Assembly (NCBI GenBank): GCA_905178155.1
Contig: CAJINV010000014.1
Span: forward strand, 1,291,858 to 1,355,857
Reading direction: 5' to 3'
Length of the DNA stretch: 64,000 nucleotides
From: Amoebophrya sp. A120
Lineage: Eukaryota > Sar > Dinophyceae > Syndiniales > Amoebophryaceae
The first letter of the stretch is position 1. Every line of letters begins with the position of its first letter. The notes under the pieces are model-generated. The model searched no databases. It saw only the letters and a program-made list of their open reading frames with translations, and was not told the DNA's origin. This document shows, piece after piece, positions 38,401-51,479 of this stretch. Both the position numbers and the translations under genes were made by a program.

Positions 38401-41400
38401 GGCGAAGGGGAGAAAGCGGATTGAGCAGGATCTTCCTGATGATCCGCTCGCTTCTCTATTTGGCTTTGCGCCGAGCCCAAGCCGAAAGGAGAGGGAGGAG
38501 GAAAGGAAGAAGGAAAAGCGGCGGGAAGAAAGTCTGCTAGTGAAATCTCGTCTGCTGGATTTGGAAAGTTGCGAGGAGCAGGAGGACGCTGGGGGTGTGC
38601 TTCGAGATCATGATGGTACGAGCGCGGCAGAGGCTGTGGATGATAAAGTAATAGAGGGTAGTACTAGCTGCGTACATGATGCTAAGAAAGCCTGCCCTCT
38701 GGCTGACCTCTTTGCTATCAACGAGGACGCTAGTGTGATGGCTGCACGACCTAATACCGGTGAGCATCTCCCTGACCAGTCGAGCGCTATCGTGACAGCT
38801 AGCGGTACTACGAGCGCCGGCGCAGCAGCTCAACCTTCTGGTGCTGATACAAACAAGAAACAGAATGCCTTTCTTCTCCTCCTTCCGCTGTTCGACCCTT
38901 TACGGTGCGAGATCTCAGGAAAGTACCCCACTCTGCCCGCGATTCGCATGCCGGCACCTCCGCCGTTCACAAAGACGGCAACCTCGACGCTTTACTCTTC
39001 CAACAAGGTGGTGGCCTCTGAGAAGGCGAAGGCAGGAAAAACGGTTGGATTTTCGGGGGTTGAGCAAATCAAGATAGACGACAAAATCACAACACTCGTC
39101 CCACTGACGACAGCGACAGAAGGCGTAAACCGAGCTTCAGATAGTGGACCGCCACGACGAACTATCAGCGCAGCTGCAGCAGCTGTTTTGGAGCCGCTGC
39201 AACGAACGGCACCGCCAGAGGCAAATGCGGGGGCAAGAAGCAGGTCAATAATAGCTGCAGCGCCGGCACTTGCCGCTGTTCCGCAAGCCCAGTGCTCTCG
39301 GACCAGGCCTGGGTGTGAAGGTTTCGAGTTTCAGAAGTTGTTCCCCGGCAAGTTCGCGGAAATGAAAAACGTGCTCCGGGACCGAGCCCTGCTCGAGCGG
39401 CAGACCGTAGCGTTCCGCTACCTCGTTGCGGAACTGAAGTCGCATAAGCCCCTGCCCGTCCCGCCCAGGTTTCTGAACTACCTCGATGGGTGGAAGCTCG
39501 CGGCCTCGCAAAACCCGAGCGGCAGTCTGGCGGACAGAATTTTCCTGGGTACGAGAGTCCGGGAAAAACCGCTGACGCACTTGGTGCTCAGCTACCGGTT
39601 TTTTCTCGACAGAAGCGGCATGGATTTGCAGGAGAAGTTTTTCCGGGAGGATTTCGTGACCTGCAGGTCTTTGCTTGCTGCTACGCTGCATGTCCCGGAG
39701 AGCAGTGTTGAAGATTTGAAAATCTTCTATTTGAACAACGTGCTGAGCAGCGCGTTTGGCGGTTGTGGTAAGAACACCAACAGCAGTAGCGCGAAAAAGA
39801 GCAAGACGAGCAAAGGTGGGAAAAATAAAGTAGACAAGAATCGTGCCAATAAGGGGAAGGGGAGCAAGCAGACGAATCGTCGGGGCTCCAAATCGGACGA
39901 CGAACTGTTCGAAGATGATGAAGTTGAGTACGCCGTGAACATTTTTCTAGTGCAGTTTCTCATTCAGCTCCCGGACAAGTACAGGGTTCTTCCTGCGGTT
40001 AAGAAAACGACGACGGCGGTGTCGAAAGTAGCTGCCGCGGCCCCGGCCACGAGGGCAGCTATCAGTACAACGCTTACTCCATTGCCACGAGCCACCGCAC
40101 CGACTGCCGCTTCCAGTACCATATCTGCGGTAGGTGGAGTAGCTAGTACAAAGAAGCCGGCGGCGTCCACGACGACGGCTACGAGCGCTGCAGCCCGATA
40201 CGCGGACATCAAGGCCAAGTTGAGCAGCGTCCTGCCATCGAGGTCGTCGGCAGTCAGCAGTATCAATAAAGCCGCGAGCGCGGCGGGACCGGGACCGGGA
40301 GCAACTACAGCGCCGGGCGTAGCTCTTGTAGGTACTACTGCGTCGCAGCCAGCAGCTCGCGCGTCCACGTCTACCACGAGCGCGGCAGCAGCTGGAGCAA
40401 CAGGAGTAGGAGCAATGAAGCCTGGGAAAATTTTAATTTGCAGGGATGGCACAATCGTCAGAAACCTGTCCGTAGTTCAAGAACAGCAAGCCACTACTGC
40501 CGGAGCAATGTTAAAAAGCGCGGGAAGTAGTAGTAAATGCACAGGGCCGCGGGGGGCACCCGCTCCTTCAGGTGTCGTACTACCAGGAACACAGAGTCAG
40601 TTGCAAAGCAGAAATACAGAACCTCTGGAAAAAATTTCCAGTCTGATAGACGCGGACCTCTTGGATTTGCAAGACAATGGTCCCGCAGCTACAATCGGCC
40701 GCGCGGCGCAAGAGGTAAAGCACGACCACGACCCGCCGCCGGCACAGCAGCAGAAAAGCCGTTTCGTCGCCGCTTCATCGATATCCTACGTTACCGCGGA
40801 CATGCGCGAGAATCAGAGTCCGTGCAGCGATCTCGGGCCGCCCGGGATGGAGAGGTTCTCGCTTGATCCAACCATTATGATCGACGGAGTAGAAAGTAGT
40901 CCTGCAGCGAATGAAAAAAAAAGTAAGATCGAAGATGAAGTGTCGCCATTGGTTTCACACTACTGCGCGACCAAGTCGCATTCGAATACAAAAATCTCCA
41001 CTTCTAGTAGTGGTGGTGCTGAACAGACGGCAACTGCAACGATAGCTAGACCCCCACCTGCTGCGAATTCCAGTTCCACTTTGCTAGACCGCATCATGGA
41101 GAGCAACCATAGCACCGCTTCGGATTCATCTGACCAAACCGCAAGAAACCTGATGATTCCGTTCCCCCCTGGCCTTGGTGTGGCGCCCGAGGCGGTCCCA
41201 CAGCAACAGGATTTGATCAGTTTCGATGTTGTCCCGGACGACGGACGACCTGATGTTGCGTGCTCTGGGAAAGAAGTTGGTGGCACTTCTGCTGCGCCGG
41301 ATGTTGTAGGAGTGCAGCTGATCCAGAATGATGAGTGCCGTGAGCAGACGTCACAACTCGCGGGGGCCAGCATACAAGAAAGCTGCGTCGAAGAGGAAAT

Positions 41401-44400
41401 AAGTCCTACTCCACCACAACTCGAACTGCCCTGCCTGCTGCAGACCAGTGCTAGTGCACCAAAACTTCTTCGTCCGAAGATGCAACTCGATGGGGGAGGA
41501 CCAGGACCAGAAGTTGTCACACCAGCAGGCCGCTTTGCTCATGCTCCACATCAAGACGAATCGGAGTCGGACGGCATCCAGCTGGGCGCAAACTGCGTGA
41601 GCGGCTCCAACTATTCATCGGGAGTAGAGGAGTCTTGTTCGCCCCGCGGCAGTGCGGGCCAGCAAACCGGGTTTGTGAACAGCTCGGACGGCGAAATTTT
41701 CTCCAACGGAAGTTGTGGAGCAGGAGCAATACCAATGAACGGCACGACCGGGGGCAAATCATCTGTGGTAACGAGCACCTTTCTGCAAAAGAACATGATG
41801 TTCACGATGGGGGCCCGCGGAGAAGGCACTTCTTCTTGCGAAGATGTAGTTGACCCAATCAACATGGTTGGAACACTCAACCAGGCCGCCGTTGTCACGA
41901 CTGACATTCTCAGCACGTCAACGCCCGGAGGCTGTACGACCAGTTCGGACACCGATGAGCAGCGCCTTGTTTCCTCTTCCGGGGGAGAGCGACAGCAGCA
42001 AAAGCAAAAGGGTAGTGCTTCTGGTGGTGCGTTGGTCTTCTGGAAGGAGAGGGAGCAAGCTGCCCGGGACGCGCGAAGAAAAAGACAGGAGGAGATTATC
42101 GCTGCAGTAACGAGCGACTCGGACGCGGCTGCTCAACAACTTCGTGGTCCTGCAGTTCTTTCGGTGCACCGCGGTGCTGCTGCTTCTGCGTCCTTGCAGC
42201 TCCGGGAAGCTCCTGGTGCTGTCCGAGTGTCATATGTAGGTCTTGGGGGTGAAGAAAAGGATTCTAGCACCACCGCGGTTCTCTCGGGGAGAGTAGAACA
42301 AGAACAACCCCAACAAGAGCATACTCTTGATACCCCGGTTGTAGCCACGACGGATCGGACGGGAAACTTGGCCGGGATGACGGGCCGAAACTCTACGAGC
42401 AGCTCCGGGACCTGCACAAGTGCTGCAAGAAGAAGGGACAACTACATTTCGGTAGGACCGCGGCCACATCTACAACAACAGCCGCGCAGAGTGCTAGCAA
42501 CTCCAGACCTACTTTTCTTTGACGAGCCTGTTGATGTTGACGTCGTCCAGGAAGAGCCGCAGCAAACTCTCGAAAACATCGATCTGCAAGAGTATTTCTC
42601 GGACGTTGGGACAGTGACCGCTGCGTCCTTGTCAGCGCTAATGTCTGCTGCTCGAGATGCTTCTCGCGGCGTTCGAAGCAATTGCAGCTCCTCCATTCTG
42701 TCAACAATCTCTTCGCAACAAAGGGAAAACCAACGAATTCTCGACCTCGGGTCCTCTCGTTCTAGACGAAAGGGAAGACGATCGAGGGCGGAGAGAAGGA
42801 GACTTATGAAGAAAAACAAGGGCGAAGCAAACAAGTCCAGCCAGCAACGAGGACCCCCGAGTATCTTGGAACAGCTTTATCAGAAGATCGAACGAAGGAG
42901 CGGCTGCTCTGATGTGCTACATGTTGCGCGGCGTTCTTCTTTGAACGGCGTAGTAGGCCGTTGTGAACCGACGTCGAAACGACCAGGGCTTGCGAAGATT
43001 GGACGGCAGGGCTTGGCCCTTGTGGACGGCAGAAAGAACTCTGGAAGTTCGTCAAATGTGACCCATTGTCCACCGCGCAGCAGGGGCAACGTCATGCCGT
43101 CAATTATCTCGGAAGACGACGATCTGATCGACCTTACCGGAGGTAGTTTCTTCGCCGAAAGTGAAAAACTGGAGGGAAATCAAAACGAAAATCAGGAAAG
43201 CAGTGATGATGAAGGTGAAACAGAGGAAGAGGATGCTGAACTCTACACCGGCGCCTTGTGGTCGGATTTGACAAAAAGCGACAACCAGCAGGTTCGTCAG
43301 ACTAACGATGCTTACTACAACGACGAGGACCCATCCTCGACTCTGTACGAACGATTTCTCCAGGAGTTTGCAGCTGCGTCAGGAGCAGTGCAACAGTTGA
43401 ACACAGAGGACGAAGACGAAAATACAAACAAGAAGCAGAGAAAAGAACAGCTCCGGGAGCTGCAGAAAAGGATGCAGCAGTTGGAACAGCCGGAATCAGA
43501 AGACTCCCTTGATACAAACACGGACTCATCATCTGAATCAGAAACAAGTGGAGACGAGGAAAGCGATGACGGGCTACACTTGAAGGTAATCAACCTGGCG
43601 AAGGACACAAGTTTCATCGACGAGCGACAGTTTTCAGCCTCGCGCAGCAAGCTCACTCCACTGGCGAACGCGCGGGCACCAGGGCTTTTATTTAATGCTT
43701 CTAAGGCTCCTGCTCCGCAGCTGCAGATGAACAGGAATGGAAAAATAAACACGGCAAACAGTAGAAGAAGCCCTTACATGCAGCAGCAGTACCTGTTGTG
43801 GCTGAAAAAGCAGTCCGAGATGACCCAGACCATCAACAACCGAGCTGAATACGCGTATCAGCAGGAACTTCGGAAACTTCGGGGAGACGGAGATTCTGCG
43901 TCTGCCGCAAAATTTGACAAGAATTTCGAGGCGATGCTGAAAGAACAGAAAAACGCGGCGCGATTATTTCCGACCGGCGCAGAGGGTAAAACTAAAAACT
44001 GTGCTGGTGACAAAGAACTGCAGAAACTACGGGAGGAGGTAGAATACGAACGGTTTCTGCAGCAAGAGCAGGAAATATTGACCGCAGAACAGATGAGGAA
44101 AGAACAAATGATGAAAGACGACCAGCCTGACTTCTCGAAGAAAATTCCGAAGAACGAGATTTACGAGCTGCTGCAGCAGGGAATAAAGCTTCCGCCGGAG
44201 TTGATGGTCAGGGAAGAGATCGTGGAGGGGTTGGATGATCATGGGACGTCGAGAAGAAAATCTGCCAAGAAGAGAACATCATCTTCAAAAGTGCTTGCTC
44301 CACATCAGCAAGACGAGGGTCGTGAGTCTTCGCATGTTGGAGATCACTTCTTACCACAAGACACAACGACGACCCAAATAAGTCCCGAGGAGCGCTTGCG

Positions 44401-47400
44401 AATCGCTTTTTCCGACTTGGAAAAGATTTTGAAACGGGGCAATGGAGCGGACGAGAACGAAAATGAGTCAGGCGAAAGAACAAGTTATCAGCTTTTCCCA
44501 ACATCTCCAAACTCAGAAGGAGACACACGGGAAGCTGTAGATTTGGACGAGGAGGGTGAAGATGATGGGATGAAGAGCAGGATGTTTCCAAGATCGCTAC
44601 GTGGTCCAAAACGTTCTTTCTTCTCCGCGGTGTGCCATCCTGCATTGCTTTCCTCATCCGTAAACAAGTTCAAGCCCCGAGTCTTCACCGCTTGGCTTGC
44701 CAGACTACAAGTGTTGTCGAAGCGCAAGAATCGGGATGCGTGTCTCCGGGTGGAAAAAGCGTTGCCGCGGTTTGTGAGAGGGGGAACGTTTTGGAAAACC
44801 ACTACCAAGATGTTGAAGACGACTTCCAGCAAAGTATCCAACGAATACACTAGCTGCGCTAGCCGAAAGGGAGTGAAATTTGTTAACAACCATTTCAAAC
44901 ACCACTACCATGCCGTCAAAACCAACAGCCGAATCCGCTTACTCTTCCGAAATCAGGTGTTGCCCCTGCACTACGGAAGGCTCAGATTTCCGAAGAGATT
45001 CGAGTACTGGCAGTTTGGACAGAACAGAGACACAAGTTTCTCCTCCGAATCACAACTTTCTTACTACTATCCGGATTTCTGCTATGACGACGAGAATTGG
45101 CGATTGTTCAAGAGGCACGAGTTTTTGAAGCAGCGGGCAGAGTTGGACATGTTGAGGCAGCTGCAAAAAGCGATCCGGAACATTGCGGAAGGCACGGACG
45201 ACAGCGTCGTCCTCGGTGGTGGTAGGTTGGATGAGTTAGGTACTGATTCCGATGATGAGGAGGTAGATTTTCCCTGTTCATCATCCAGCGACGACGATGA
45301 TCTTGGCGTTGCTTCTCGTAAGAAATTGTCTACCGGTAATAGACGTCAACCGACAAAAATGTTCGATGCTTCTGGCCGTCCGCAGCTGGCGATACTGGGA
45401 CGACGAGATACTGCGGGTCGTGATGTGTATAGCCAGGGGGCGAACACGATGGGCGAGAAAAAATGCAATTCTGAGCAGCAAGATGCTACAACGCAGCACT
45501 ACACCCACTTCCGCAAGCCGACCCCGGACTCGGCCGCCATCTCTTTCGAGTGGCAGCAGAACGAGCAGCACCCGCTGGATAAAGTTGGGACGATCATCAC
45601 GCGGGCGGACGGGGCAGTGCTCGTGGTGTCAAACATCGAGTATGTGGAGCTCGCCGGGTGTGGCTTGCGACGCAAGATTGACATGGTGAAAGTGGCGACG
45701 GTTGTGGCGGAAAGAATTGAAGAAGAGGAGGAGGAGGTGGAGAAAATAATCGAAAATGCCAGCAGCTCAACTGAGGAGAATAACGGCAAGGAAAAAAACA
45801 GCGGGCCACACAGGGGTCATGATTATGCACCAAGGGCAGGCGAGGACGCGGCGCAGGATCAAGGCGACCAGGAGGGAGATGTTCTTGTTCTTGACACGAT
45901 GAACACGAAGACCGAGGAAGGCCTAACGGCTACCGGACTTCGCGCAACGGCGGCTCCGAGCGGCACCAGCAAGAACACCAAAGATGTACTGAAAGTGGAC
46001 GACGACAACGACGACCGGCAAGAAATCGATGAGCGTCGACGTCCCATGTATCGGTACAAGCTGCACACGCGGAGACCGGTTTTGCTTGCGGAGCTGGCGG
46101 AGTGGGAAAAGGCCATTTCCGTCGAAATGCTGCAAAAGGTCACCGCCTGGCAGGGGGGATCTTACCGACGACTTGGGAACAAGGAGAGCCAGAAGTTCGC
46201 AGCTCGTAAAAGAACAGACGAAGACGAAATGATTGCAACATCCTCTACTAGTACAACCTGCGAAGAGAATGAGGATGACGGCAATCCAGTGCTTGCTGAT
46301 TTTGATGACACAGACGAAGGAGATGCCAGATTCCGCGACTTTTTCGCTGTAGAGGAGTTTGAAAGTTTGACTTTTGACGAAGAACTTGAAAACGACACAA
46401 AGCAGGACCTTTACGCGGAGCCAGGGGAAGGACAGCTACAAGATGAGGACAGAGCACCTACAAACGATGGTCCGCTGCAGAGTAAACCAGGACCTACAGG
46501 TGGAGATAAACATGAAATAACGGTGGAGACGCGTTTGGTGGTTGCAACAACTGGAACCAGCCCGGTCGACAAGCACGGGCAGGAAGAAGACGGAGAGGAT
46601 GTAGTTTGCGAATCGGCAGCTGGTGGTCCTCCCCTTTTCGAGAATCGGAAGCAGGAAAACGACATTCTTGTGCTGCGCGTGCCATGCCGTACTGAGTTTT
46701 GTAAGAATTCAGCATGTACAGGGTGTATTTTAAGTTTTTTCTGTGTAGTAAATGGCATGATGTAGTAGTCAGAGCTGCAGAAAAAGTTCATGTCTATTCA
46801 ATGAATAACCCATTCAACACAAACTAAACAGACGGCTGCGGTGGCGTACCCTGCACGCGGCAGTGGGCTGTGGACGAGGATGATGACCAAATTTTCACTG
46901 TGTACCAAGACGGCCACGACTACGATTGGGGGAGCCCTCCGGAGATGAAGGGGGATGCTGATCATGCACGCGATCACTACTACCCTGATCATGTTGCAAA
47001 TCACGACTTTCCTTCCCGGCACGTCTGGAACCTGTGCACGAGCATCACGCTGACCAACCTGGACACACACAGCAAGGACTTGCTGGATTCACCCCACGCG
47101 ATTCTCCGCACTTTTGTCCCGTTGACCGATTTTTCAGCAACTGCCTCCGGCTTCAATTCCTTTTCCCCCTCCGGTCGGAATGCGAAGAACGTGAGAAAAG
47201 TTTTCGAGTCGGAAATCAAACGACAGGAAAAAATCCAGCTGGCCGCGGCGCGAGAAAATAAAGCTGCGGCGATGCGGGAAAATAATAATCGTGTTGAAGA
47301 TCTTCAGGCGGGAATAAATACTGAAGTAGATACACCAGAAGAGACCACTCGAGTACCAGATTTTCATCCTGACAACCCCGCTCCAGATCTTGACCAGCCG

Positions 47401-50400
47401 AACCTGAAGTCCGTCGTTGCGACCCTTCGGGCAGACTTCTCGCACGTCCAGAAGTACGGCTGTAGTATCCAGGATCGGAAAAACCTCGAGAACCAGCGGA
47501 GGAAATTTGATATGGACTGCAAAAGTATCGTATTCGTATGAATGCATTACAAATTTCCTCAGCATGAGACAGAGAATCTGTAATGCAAATTTACCCTAAG
47601 AAAAAGATTTGTAATGCATGATTGCAATACGAGTACGATACTTTTGCACAGGATATTTGAAGAAAAGTACGAGCAGAACGAGTTGTGGAAGTTGTGCTTT
47701 TTGAAAGGCTTCTACGCAAGAAAAGAACTGTGTAACTGTAAATCTGTGATGCAGAAAATGCAAAACAGTTACACTTGTCATGCTCGACATGCATGATCGG
47801 CTCGCTTCATATGTATGTGTTTTCCTTCCTATCTGCGCATAACAAGTTTTTCCTGTCATGGCAGACAAACTTGTGATGCTGTTTTCGCAAGAGACTTGCA
47901 CTAACACAGTTTTTTTGTTCGATAGCTTCGAGTACCGGTTGCGACCGGCGACGCCCTACAACCCGTATAATTGGGACAACTACAGCGCGAAAGACGTCAG
48001 CGATTTGATGCTCTTTTCTAGCAGTCAACAGCTTTGTGCTAGTGGGGCAGGAGCTCCTTCGGGCACCCATGGCGACGCGTTGTCAGTAATGGCGCAGGAG
48101 AACTCGTCTTCGGGCGCCGGTTGTAGTTCTGCCACGGGATTATCGTCTAGTCATACGCCGTCAATTGTGGACATGAGCATGATGAATAGCTCGACCACTA
48201 CTTCGAGTTTATTCGGATTCGGCTTGCTGCCAGCGAGGACCTTCACGCCGGGCGCGAAGATGAAAACCGCAACAATGACGACGATCTTCATCCCGCGAGC
48301 GTGGCGGCAGTTTGGACACCCGAAACAACTGTATCACTCGGATAATTTGCTCCGACACAGAAGAGTGTTGTTGCAACAAGAAGGAGGAGGACCACATAAT
48401 AGCACGCACGAAGGGCCGCCGCAACACCAACACCAGCTGCAAAAATCGCTGCTGGCACTGCAGAACAGTACAGCTTGTGCCTCTTCTATGCAGCCGAACG
48501 CGCATCGCAGAACCCTGGACAGGCTTACTGGGTTCGATGAGGAGCGAGCTTCCGACCGCAGGCAGGAGGGGTGGAGTAGGAAGTGCTTGACGGACATCGA
48601 TTGTGAGAAATCCGTGCAGGAGTTTCTTGCGGAAATTGTGGGCAGTGTGGAACGGGAGATCAGTGGGCCTGTTGTGGAGGACGAAGTAGGAGAACGAGGG
48701 GAGCCAGCTTCTGCAAACGAAAGCACATCTGCTTCACACGAACAACACGAAGGCACGATACGTGCAGGAGGTCGCGGTCCCGCGCGAGATGAACTACTAC
48801 ACGGCGACTTCATTTCTGAAGACCCTGAAGAGGTAGCGCTTGCTGCCGCATCCGGCGGACAAGGACCACGTATTTTTCCCCAGCTCCAGAGGACGGACAG
48901 CGCCAGCAGCTCCTCGTCTGCGGACGAAGAGGAAGTTGTAGTAGATCGAAATCGAGGTGGTGGTCTGCAATTACAACAACTCTCGCAAGAACGTCGAGAC
49001 CAGCACGACGAGCAGAACAACAACTACAGTCCTGAAGAGCTTGAAGCGAAGAGGCGGAAAGAAACGAGGAGAAAGCTGGAGAAAAGGTTCGGGGTTCTGT
49101 TCCAATCCGAGGAGAAGCTGAGCTTGCTGCAAAGAGCCGTCGCGGGGCTGGTTCGGGAAGAGCAAATGCGGACGCAAGATGAGAAAAAGAAGGAGTTGAG
49201 AAGCACCGTTTTCGAGTATTACAATGAAATAAGCCCCCACCCCATATCAAAACAAAATTTCTGATGCTGGATTTGCGTGCACAAATCTGATTTGTCTTGC
49301 AGTAGAGGACTGCGGGCCCACATCATGCGAATGTAGAGAGGTTCTGGCCTAGGCACTTAGCATGGGGAACGTCTATACTGTAGGACCAACAGCATTGCAA
49401 ACCGCCTGCATAATGGGGCGGATCCCATGCCGTTGCTCTCTTGCAAGACAGACGTGATTTGTGGTCACAAATCAGCATCGCAAATTCTCTGAGGCGATGC
49501 TTTTCGATATGGGGAGGGGGATCTTTCCTTTTGATATCGAAGCAATTTCTCTGGAGAGTTTGGAGAAGTGGGAAGAGGTATCCTGTGCAAAAGTATCGCA
49601 CTCGTAGTAATTGCATTTATGCATTACAAATCTCTTTCTCAAGGTAAATCAGCATTACAAATTCAATTTGTAATGCTGGGGGAATTTGTAATGCAGTTTA
49701 TACTAGTACGATACTTTTGCAATGCATAAGAGGAATACGAGAAAGAGAGGCTCTCCGAAGAGCAGAAATTTTCGTCCGCCGCGTTGCTGCACGAGAGGAT
49801 GGTAGAGGAAGTTGGGGACGAGGAGAAAATCGCCTTCATCTTGAAGGATCCTACTAAAATAAATGTTGCTCCTCCTCCTGCCGCCGGCGGTCAGCAATTA
49901 TACAATTATGTCAACAATAATTATTCCAAAACCGCCTCGTCCAGCATGAACAAGCAGCAAAAGCACCAGTTTTTGTTTCAAAAAGCGCTCGAAACTGAAT
50001 CCCACCCGGCGAACAGCGTAATCAACGACGAAATTCAGAAACAGCTGCGCGTGGCTATGACCTGCTCAAGCGTTACAAGAATCTCAAACGTTACAATAGA
50101 ATCTGGGATGTGTCTTGCAGGATGAGCATGACAGACTCGCAGAGCGTTCCACTTTCTGCAATACAAATTTCGCCAGATTATAGTGCGGCTTGGAGCTCCG
50201 AAACTTGTCATGCGCAATCCTGTGGGAAGAGGCTAGATCATGCACTCTTGCATCACAGATTTCCATATTCTATTGCAACGTTTGAGATTGTAACACCTGA
50301 GCGGGTTATAGTGGCCGAGGTGCGGGGGGAGAAAAAGAAGGACCTTCAAGCTATTCACTGCAAAAATGTCTCGGTCTGGAAGAGTGGAACTTGTAATGCT

Positions 50401-51479
50401 GTCTGCGGATTCTACAAATATCTGTGTTGCATGAGCAGCAAGAAGCGTCCAGCTCTTGGCACGCACCAGAAAGGGCATTTGTCATGCGTGATAAGCATCA
50501 AGAAGCTCTCACAAAATCTGTGATGCTAGGACCTGCATCACTGACCTCATGGGTCATGCAAACTGTGCATGACAAACCCCGACTCTTCCAGACCCAGACA
50601 TATTTGCATATGATACAAGCGGAGCTGAAACAAATCGCGGCACTGATGAAGCAGGACGGGGACATGCGGCGGAAATTGGAGAAGTTGAACAAAACAGTAG
50701 CGCAGCGGTCGAATATCGCAGCGAGGAAGAACAAGGCGAAAAACAACTTGTACTATGGCAGGAACAACAATAAAAGCGGCTACATCAGCAATCTTGCGCC
50801 CATTCCAGAGGGAAGTGAGAGCGAAAATGCAGCTTCTTGCGAGAAACTAAACAAGCAGGACTTCTACAGAGACCACGGCGATGTCGTGTCCGACGATGAT
50901 GATTCATTATTCCATGAACAACAAATTGCCTCCCTGAACAGCGACAAGTATCTGTCCCAAGAAGCAGAGAAAATCGCGCGGAAGCGGCAGAAACTCCAGA
51001 CGGAGCTGCAGAACCGGAAGAGCAAGGCGCGCGCGCTCTGTCAGGAGTGCGGTATTCCCGTGGAAAATCTGCTATTGGAAGAGGCTGGGGAGGAGCGAAA
51101 GCGGGTAGGGAAAGGGCTGACGTCGGGGACAGGACCACAGGGAACAACAATTGTGAGTACTTCTTCTACAGCACCAGCTTCGAGAGCCAGTTTGTTCGCA
51201 GCAATCGACGACTTGCGGAAGACAAAACAGGACCTATACGACTACGGCGCGACGAATCTCGAACTTCTGCTTCACAAAAAAACTTCACCGCAGTTCTTGA
51301 ACAGTCCGGCTTGCGCCCGCGTTGCAACCACCGTCGCAGAAAAAGTCGAGCAAGCGGTGCTGGAAACCGGCGAGAATCTGGCAGCTCTGACCGGCGGCAC
51401 ACAAGTGGTGACCACAACCATGTCACCGGAAATGTATTTCCAGCAGGAGTTTTTTGGAAACGACAACGAGGCTGACTAA
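35421..51479 (+). CDS. Giant low-complexity protein gene (about 4760 residues), ten exons
   Basis: The model joins 35421-35504, 35683-35739, 35915-46700, 46832-47519, 47652-47726, 47926-49233, 49517-49577, 49733-50054, 50312-50359 and 50620-51479 (14289 nt, 4762 residues, exactly divisible by three). The first three introns are GT-AG. The later ones are introners with unusual ends, plus one intron with GT-AG bounds. Exon 3 is 10.8 kb. It encodes long Ser/Thr/Ala/Gln-rich and acidic stretches with ordered islands (for example HADYFDLLYEIGFPIALEAL; a 39340-39730 segment with RYLVAELKSHKPL; 43770-44230 Glu/Gln-rich helices). The 3' part contains PATPYNPYNWDNYSAKDVS and ends in helical Lys/Glu-rich sequence. 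No known domain is recognised. The exon 6-7 border (around 49234-49517) is the least certain. Confidence 0.75.
35505..35682 (+). other. GT-AG intron, 178 bp
   Basis: Donor GTACGT and acceptor CTCTTTAG, phase 0, after the 28-codon first exon. Confidence 0.8.
35740..35914 (+). other. GT-AG intron, 175 bp
   Basis: Donor GTAAGT and acceptor GAAACAG, phase 0. The preceding exon is only 19 codons (VSERISDDPRRVDEQIACA). Confidence 0.8.
46701..46831 (+). other. GT-AG intron, 131 bp
   Basis: Donor GTAAGA and acceptor AAACAG, phase 1. It joins CRTEFY to GCGGVPCTRQW. Without splicing, the frame ends at 46765. Confidence 0.75.
47520..47651 (+). repeat. Introner element, family A, copy 2
   Basis: Starts CAAAAGTATCGTATTCG and ends GATACTTTTGCACAG, matching 2044-2188 at both ends. 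Removal of 132 nt keeps frame (GAC TG|G ATA TTT). The interior has repeated ATTACAAAT/ATTTGTAAT palindromic segments. Confidence 0.75.
47727..47925 (+). repeat. Introner-like element, family C
   Basis: ACTGTGTAACTG at the start and an imperfect inverse (ACTAACACAGT) near the end form short inverted repeats. The acceptor AG at 47924-47925 restores the frame (KDFEYRLRPATPYN). The donor is not GT. Confidence 0.55.
49234..49516 (+). repeat. Introner element, family D
   Basis: CCCCCACCCCATATC at the start and GATATGGGGAGGGG at the end are inverted repeats. Removal of 283 nt links the long exon to the frame reading IFPFDIEAISLESLEKWEE. The exact junction is uncertain by a few bases because of the G and C runs. 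Confidence 0.6.
49578..49732 (+). repeat. Intron containing introner family A, copy 3
   Basis: The bounds are GT-AG (GTATCC...ATAAGAG), phase 0, but the inside carries the family A termini TGCAAAAGTATCGCACTCG and TACGATACTTTTGCA. It joins EKWEE to EYEKERLSEEQ. Confidence 0.7.
50055..50311 (+). repeat. Introner element, family E (long inverted termini)
   Basis: The intron starts CTATGACCTGCTCAAGCG and ends with the near-complement CCTGAGCGGGTTATAG. The inverted repeat extends about 45 bp on each side, and its outer ends coincide with the splice junctions (CT...AG). Removal of 257 nt keeps frame (GTG G|TG GCC GAG). Confidence 0.7.
50360..50619 (+). repeat. Introner element, family B, copy 2 (GC-AG intron)
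   Basis: Starts GCAAAAATGTCTCGGTCTGG and ends with the inverse CCAGACCCAGACATATTTGC plus about 12 nt to the AG. It has the same donor, termini and acceptor arrangement as 326-582. It joins DLQAIH to SELKQIAAL. It lies only 48 bp (a 16-codon exon) from the family E element. Confidence 0.7.
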
